Of a DNA stretch of 9,399 nucleotides, positions 6,565-9,399 are shown in pieces (the first letter of the stretch is position 1; the number at the start of each line of letters is the position of its first letter). The DNA is from Thermogutta sp. GTDB lineage: Bacteria > Planctomycetota > Planctomycetia > Pirellulales > Thermoguttaceae. The stretch spans positions 1-9,399 of the forward strand of contig NZ_JACIYL010000096.1 of assembly GCF_014359955.1 (NCBI RefSeq), written 5' to 3'. A model generated the notes under the pieces. It worked only from the letters and a program-made list of their open reading frames with translations, was not told where the DNA came from and did not search any database. The position numbers were made by a program, and so were the translations under genes.

Positions 6565-6888
6565 ATGTTCCGCCGTATTGTGTTGGTCGGCGTTTTAGGC
6601 ATTTTGCTGGGGTTTGTCGGCGTTCGAGAGGCCGCGGCCCAGCAGGCATTCGGACGGCAATGGGCGCGAACTTACAGCACCCAGGACTGGCAGCGGTTTT
6701 ACCATTATCCGTACGTGTATTATCCGCAGAATTTCTACGGCCCGGACTATTATAAGAGCTCGGAGGATCTGTACTATCGCTATCCACCGGAAATGAGGAT
6801 CCCGGTGTATAACCGAAAGTGGCAGAATTTCTATCCGGAACCTCGTCGCTACCACCAGGGTCATCACTTTATCATGGATGTTTTCTGA
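6565..6888 (+). CDS. Small secreted tyrosine-rich protein
   Basis: This 107-residue protein has a classical signal peptide: MFRR, a hydrophobic core (5-20), and cleavage after Ala25 (AAA|QQ). The mature part of about 82 residues contains 15 tyrosines, many as YY or Y-aromatic pairs (YHYPYVYYPQNFYG, PDYYKSSEDLYYRYPPEM). It also has several Trp, Pro and Arg residues, no cysteine, and a His-rich end (RRYHQGHHF). I recall similar short planctomycete proteins that share the blocks 'NFYGPDYY', 'YRYPPEMRIPVYN' and 'PRRYHQGHHF' and are sometimes labelled calmodulin-binding protein; that label has no visible support here. It is probably a periplasmic or cell-surface protein, possibly structural or crosslinked through tyrosines (inference). 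It has its own strong ribosome binding site and a textbook terminator, so it is likely monocistronic and well expressed. Confidence 0.85.
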   Translation: MFRRIVLVGVLGILLGFVGVREAAAQQAFGRQWARTYSTQDWQRFYHYPYVYYPQNFYGPDYYKSSEDLYYRYPPEMRIPVYNRKWQNFYPEPRRYHQGHHFIMDVF

Positions 6889-6921
6889 GTTCTGCCGTCT
6901 TGACGGGAAAGTTGCACTTGC

Positions 6922-6952
6922 CGGCCCCGTGGAATTGCGGGGCCGTTTTCTT
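6922..6952 (+). terminator. Rho-independent terminator of the Tyr-rich protein gene
   Basis: CGGCCCCG (6922-6929) and CGGGGCCG (6938-6945) form a perfect 8-bp GC stem with an 8-nt loop, followed directly by TTTTCTT (6946-6952). It begins 34 nt after the stop codon at 6888. This is the only fully canonical intrinsic terminator seen in the window. Confidence 0.9.
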
Positions 6953-6960
6953 ATGCTGGC

Positions 6961-6987
6961 CAGGTTGGACAGAATCTGTCCAACCTG
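6961..6987. repeat. 27-bp palindrome, 12-bp arms with 3-nt centre
   Basis: CAGGTTGGACAG (6961-6972), AAT, then CTGTCCAACCTG (6976-6987) is a perfect inverted repeat with a 3-nt spacer. It starts 9 nt after the T tract of the preceding terminator and lies 92 nt beyond the stop of the convergent SGNH gene. No T run follows on either strand. It could be the 3' hairpin of the leftward transcript, a protein-binding site, or a copy of a dispersed palindromic repeat. No second copy was seen in this window. Confidence 0.85.
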
Positions 6988-7043
6988 AATAGGGTAGCGC
7001 GACCCACTCTGGGTAATGGCATCCAGATATCGAGGCGATGAGG

Positions 7044-7059
7044 GGCTTCGCGCAAAGCC
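7044..7059 (-). terminator. Small hairpin just after the SGNH hydrolase gene
   Basis: GGCTT (7044-7048) and AAGCC (7055-7059) form a 5-bp stem around a 6-nt loop, 20 nt beyond the stop of the minus-strand gene. No T tract follows on the minus strand. It is a weak candidate for ending that transcript. Confidence 0.2.
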
Positions 7060-7079
7060 GCGTTTAGCATGAGTAGGCT

Positions 7080-7937
7080 TCACGGCGCGGGGGCTTTGGA
7101 CGGGCGGAGAACTTTCTCGATCACCTCGGCGTAAGCCAACACAGTCAAGTAATTTCTCAGCCCATAACCGGAGCACCGCAGGGCCTCTGGGGAAAAGTCG
7201 CCCAGGAATCTCTGCGGGTTGCTCGGATGGACCCCATCGCCGGAGATGAGGGTCGGCACCTCATAAGTCTCATACCCGCGGAATGCCTCGCTGGCGCCGT
7301 CCCAGTCGTTCGCCCGCCGTTTCAGAATTTCCGCGTGATAGTCGATGAGCGGAACCCCCAATTCATCGGCGATTTCACGAATAATTTGGGCAAATCGAGC
7401 AGCCTTTTCCTCTCGCCCATGGCGCGGGGGAATTGTCGTCAAAATAACTACCGTGCCGTTCTGGAGGCATTGTTGAACAACCTCCTTCAGGCTATTTCTG
7501 TATTCGTCTTCAGAGAGATCGTTCAGGTCGTTCGTGCCCCACATGATGATAGCCGTCTCTGGATTAAGTTTCTTGAGCCACTCGTGGATATGTTGTTTGG
7601 CCCACCGGACTGTGGTGCGGCCTTCATTCCCGAATTCCGGACCGCGCCACTGACGCCAGCATTCCGGGCGCATGTGCTCTTTGACGACAGCCAGGGCGTG
7701 GGCCATCTCCGGGGGGACGTTGCGGCATTCGTAGGCCAACGGTGCCCAAAAAGCCAGACTGACGGTGATCGAGTCTCCAAAAAGGGCGAGCGTTCCGGGC
7801 TGGCCGGTGAATCGGGCATGGACCTCTCGCATGGACTCCACCCAGCCAGGAAGTGGCATCGGTTGCGGAGCTTTGGAAATCTCTATAAAGCCGGCCACGC
7901 CGAATGTAAGTAAAAGAGCGCACCACATGGCTTGCAT
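7080..7937 (-). CDS. Exported or membrane-anchored SGNH/GDSL-type hydrolase
   Basis: SGNH hydrolases are serine esterases/lipases, including carbohydrate acetylesterases. With ATG 7937 the protein has 285 residues. A hydrophobic N-terminal segment (about 4-20, MWCALLLTFGVAGFIEI) acts as a signal peptide or anchor. Block I is LALFGDSIT with Ser56. A Gly-containing loop (GNEGRTT, Gly106) may be block II. Block III is MWGTNDLNDLS with Asn136. Block V is SGDGVHPS with Asp234 and His237. All four SGNH positions are therefore present. The frame continues upstream to ATG 8282, but that extension of about 115 residues is low in complexity, would bury the signal segment and would overlap the divergent CPBP gene, so it is rejected. 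GGGAG lies 2 nt before ATG 7937 and 11 nt before ATG 7928, so the latter (282 residues) is equally possible. The substrate is unknown; envelope or polysaccharide ester cleavage is inferred from export. Confidence 0.85.
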   Translation of the reverse strand: MQAMWCALLLTFGVAGFIEISKAPQPMPLPGWVESMREVHARFTGQPGTLALFGDSITVSLAFWAPLAYECRNVPPEMAHALAVVKEHMRPECWRQWRGPEFGNEGRTTVRWAKQHIHEWLKKLNPETAIIMWGTNDLNDLSEDEYRNSLKEVVQQCLQNGTVVILTTIPPRHGREEKAARFAQIIREIADELGVPLIDYHAEILKRRANDWDGASEAFRGYETYEVPTLISGDGVHPSNPQRFLGDFSPEALRCSGYGLRNYLTVLAYAEVIEKVLRPSKAPAP

Positions 7938-8242
7938 GGCTCCCGCCTGGAAGACACTCTTGAGAGGATCACCGGACCCTATTGTCGGATCTTGCCAATC
8001 GATTGCAAGCCGGTCGGACGGCACCAGCTTTTCTGAGGATGACGCCGGTTGGAAGAGTTCTGCGGAAGAAATCGCGGAAAACTCCGATGGCCTTCTCATT
8101 TTGAGAGGACACGCCTTCGGCGTCGAAATCATTGTGAAGGGGAAAGCGCGGCGCTCGCCGGGGCGATGTTCCGCTTCTTGATTGGGTGCACCACTGTCAG
8201 AAGACCCTGAAAGCGACTGAGGTTTGCTGGTTTTGCGTAGCA
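7938..8242. other. Divergent intergenic region between SGNH and CPBP genes
   Basis: This stretch of about 305 nt should contain both promoters. No consensus -35/-10 pair stands out. It holds a palindrome at 7991-8009, a 13-nt hairpin ACGCC-TTC-GGCGT (8111-8123), and a 9-bp direct repeat TTGAGAGGA (7960-7968 and 8101-8109). The minus-strand frame stays open across it and the CPBP frame opens at GTG 8186, but neither extension looks like folded protein. Confidence 0.4.
7991..8009. promoter_or_regulatory. Operator-like palindrome upstream of the SGNH gene
   Basis: CTTGC-C-AATCGATT-GCAAG is an inverted repeat of two 9-base half-sites (CTTGCAATC / GATTGCAAG) broken by one extra C. It lies 54 nt upstream of the SGNH start, where a repressor or activator site would be expected. 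No function is shown by the sequence alone. Confidence 0.3.
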
Positions 8243-8971
8243 ATGCGTGCTCATGAGATGCACAATTACTGGGAAGAATCACGGGTACCCCTGGCCAGCC
8301 TTATGTTCGTCGCGCCGTTACTTGTGTTTTACGAATTGGGGGTGCTCCTCCTCGGTCCGGAGGCCATCCGCAATGGCGCCGAGGTCTGGCTCCGGCAAAT
8401 CCTTTTCACAATCGGCCTGGGGCAATATTTTTTCCTGCCTACCCTGACGGTTGGAATTTTGCTGGCAGCCCATTATCTTTCCCGGCGGCCGTGGTATGTG
8501 CGGTCGGTCACGTTGTGGGGTATGCTTGTGGAGTCCCTATTTCTTGCTGGTTGCTTAAGAGTCCTGCTGGGACTCCAGGCGATTGTGTTCCAGCATCTCG
8601 CGCAGCATGGGCTGATGGCTGCCGGGATCAACATCTGGTCCCGTTCTCTGGCGGAGCGGGCGGTCGCCTTTGTCGGCGCCGGGGTTTATGAGGAATTGGT
8701 CTTTCGCCTCATTCTTTTGAACCTCGTGGTGGGGGTAGCGCGGATCTTTCATCCCACACCCACGGCCGCGATGTTTTCCGGCGTGGTGGTGAGCAGTCTG
8801 CTCTTCGCCGCTGCCCACCACGTGGGGGCATTCGGCGAGCCGTTCGAGTTTTTCACGTTTCTTTTCCGTTTTGTGGCGGGGATCTTTTTTGCCCTCCTTT
8901 TTGTCTACCGGGGGTTTGGCATTGTTGCAGGGGCCCACGCAGCGTATGACCTGCTGGTGGGCCTGGTGTGA
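8243..8971 (+). CDS. CPBP-family intramembrane metalloprotease (CAAX protease/bacteriocin-processing type)
   Basis: CPBP (Abi/Rce1-like) proteins are multi-pass membrane glutamyl or metal-dependent proteases. With ATG 8243 the protein has 242 residues. It has hydrophobic segments at about 18-36, 52-77, 88-108, 137-165, 173-193 and 204-222. Motif 1 is YEELVFR (Glu150, Glu151, Arg155). Motif 2 is FAAAHH (Phe188, His192). Motif 3 is HAAYD (His232, Asp236). All signature residues are present. Start choice is open: GTG 8186 would add 19 Cys/Lys-containing residues, and ATG 8258 would remove five. No start has a strong ribosome binding site. The gene is divergent from the SGNH hydrolase and convergent with the macroglobulin-like gene. 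Such proteins process prenylated proteins or peptides in some hosts, but most bacterial members, including this one, have no assigned substrate. Confidence 0.88.
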   Translation: MRAHEMHNYWEESRVPLASLMFVAPLLVFYELGVLLLGPEAIRNGAEVWLRQILFTIGLGQYFFLPTLTVGILLAAHYLSRRPWYVRSVTLWGMLVESLFLAGCLRVLLGLQAIVFQHLAQHGLMAAGINIWSRSLAERAVAFVGAGVYEELVFRLILLNLVVGVARIFHPTPTAAMFSGVVVSSLLFAAAHHVGAFGEPFEFFTFLFRFVAGIFFALLFVYRGFGIVAGAHAAYDLLVGLV

Positions 8972-9066
8972 AATCCCTGGCGGGCGTTTATCTATGAGCA
9001 CAAGGAGATAATCCCCGGGCAGCCGCGACCAGAGCGGCCTTCCACCACCCGAGGACGCACGCTCCA

Positions 9067-9083
9067 CCGGACCATGGCTCCGG
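9067..9083 (-). terminator. Short inverted repeat after the macroglobulin-like gene
   Basis: CCGGA (9067-9071) and TCCGG (9079-9083) flank a centre containing CCATGG. It lies 5 nt beyond the minus-strand stop at 9089 in the 117-nt convergent gap. No T tract follows, so it is a weak terminator candidate. Another repeat in the same gap, TTATCT (8988-8993) with AGATAA (9006-9011), has a 12-nt loop. Confidence 0.2.
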
Positions 9084-9088
9084 GGTCA

Positions 9089-9399
9089 TTACTTTTCTTT
9101 CGGGACGATGGGCACGTCGATGACGCGAAGCTTGATTTCGTCCGAATTAGCCCGAAGTTCGGGGGCATACATCGCGTAGCCGCGGGTGGGAAGGGCAGAA
9201 AACTTGCCCGGGATCTCAGCCCGCATACGGTAGCTGAGGCTGTATCGGCCGCGCTGTAATGCTCGGCAGAAGAAAACCACGCGGTTGTCTCGGAATTCCA
9301 CATAAGCCCCTGGCGCATCGCGCGTGTAGCCCGAGCGGAGTTCCACCGGTTCGAAGCCCGCTGGTTTCATGTCCTCGAACACGAGATACTCGTAGTCGT
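9089..9399 (-). CDS. Alpha-2-macroglobulin family protein, C-terminal fragment (5' end outside window)
   Basis: The minus-strand frame enters from the right edge and stops at TAA 9091-9089, leaving about 103 residues. The visible order is [55 protein letters not shown], then [19 protein letters not shown]. This is the pattern of the C-terminal beta-sandwich of bacterial alpha-2-macroglobulins (YfaS/YfhM type), whose ends typically read 'LPAGFE', 'LSYRxRAExPGxF' and 'AxxMYxPExRA'. These large periplasmic proteins are thought to trap proteases. The thioester (CxEQ) and bait regions would lie far outside the window. Full-length members are roughly 1500-2000 residues, so most of the gene is missing only because the window ends. 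A GTG at 9382 and ATG at 9370 are internal codons, not starts. Confidence 0.8.
   Translation of the reverse strand, partial: DYEYLVFEDMKPAGFEPVELRSGYTRDAPGAYVEFRDNRVVFFCRALQRGRYSLSYRMRAEIPGKFSALPTRGYAMYAPELRANSDEIKLRVIDVPIVPKEK

Noticed and set aside
8111..8123. ACGCC-TTC-GGCGT hairpin as a terminator or riboswitch part
   Set aside because: The stem is 5 bp, with no T tract and no surrounding structure; such short palindromes are expected by chance.
7938..8282. N-terminal extension of the SGNH hydrolase to ATG 8282
   Set aside because: It would place the signal segment about 115 residues inside the protein, overlap the divergent CPBP gene start, and has low-complexity content without a ribosome binding site.
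1..9399. CRISPR array, tRNA, rRNA, transposase, phage or toxin-antitoxin genes
   Set aside because: None was seen: no regularly spaced repeats, no cloverleaf-like segment recognised, no transposase motif and no paired terminal repeats. A tool-based scan would be more sensitive for tRNA and small RNA.

Overview
The window looks like a stretch of planctomycete chromosome, possibly from the Pirellulales/Thermogutta side of the phylum. This is judged from protein style only: a Tat-exported DUF1080 protein fused to a PHP-like barrel, a signal peptidase II with a long insertion between its catalytic aspartates, a tiny tyrosine-rich secreted protein, and the tail of a bacterial alpha-2-macroglobulin. 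No rRNA, tRNA, CRISPR array, insertion sequence or phage gene was seen, and the organism cannot be proven from this sequence.

Layout, left to right. Positions 1-820 (+) hold the C-terminal end of a ParA-like ATPase and, 16 nt later, a small helical protein of unknown function. After a 210-nt gap with a hairpin come three co-directional genes (1031-5290, +): the DUF1080/PHP-like fusion, lspA, and a CLC-type chloride channel/transporter with two C-terminal CBS domains. The CLC gene probably has its own promoter, and its start is uncertain. A convergent unknown gene (5382-6188, -) follows. A 376-nt divergent intergenic region separates it from the secreted Tyr-rich protein (6565-6888, +), which has an excellent ribosome binding site and the only textbook intrinsic terminator in the window. 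Just past that terminator is a nearly perfect 27-bp palindrome. Next come an SGNH/GDSL hydrolase (7080-7937, -), a 305-nt divergent region with a palindrome and short repeats, a CPBP-family membrane protease (8243-8971, +), and, convergent with it, the C-terminal end of an alpha-2-macroglobulin-like protein that runs off the right edge (-).

The genes do not form one obvious pathway. A cell-envelope theme runs through them: lipoprotein maturation (LspA), exported carbohydrate-related or hydrolytic enzymes (DUF1080 fusion, SGNH), an intramembrane protease, an anion channel, a secreted small protein and a macroglobulin. No convincing new defence or mobile system was found. The items most worth following up are the ParA-plus-helical-partner pair, the exported DUF1080/PHP-like fusion, the substituted ion-path residues of the CLC protein, the Tyr-rich secreted protein, and the palindrome at 6961-6987.
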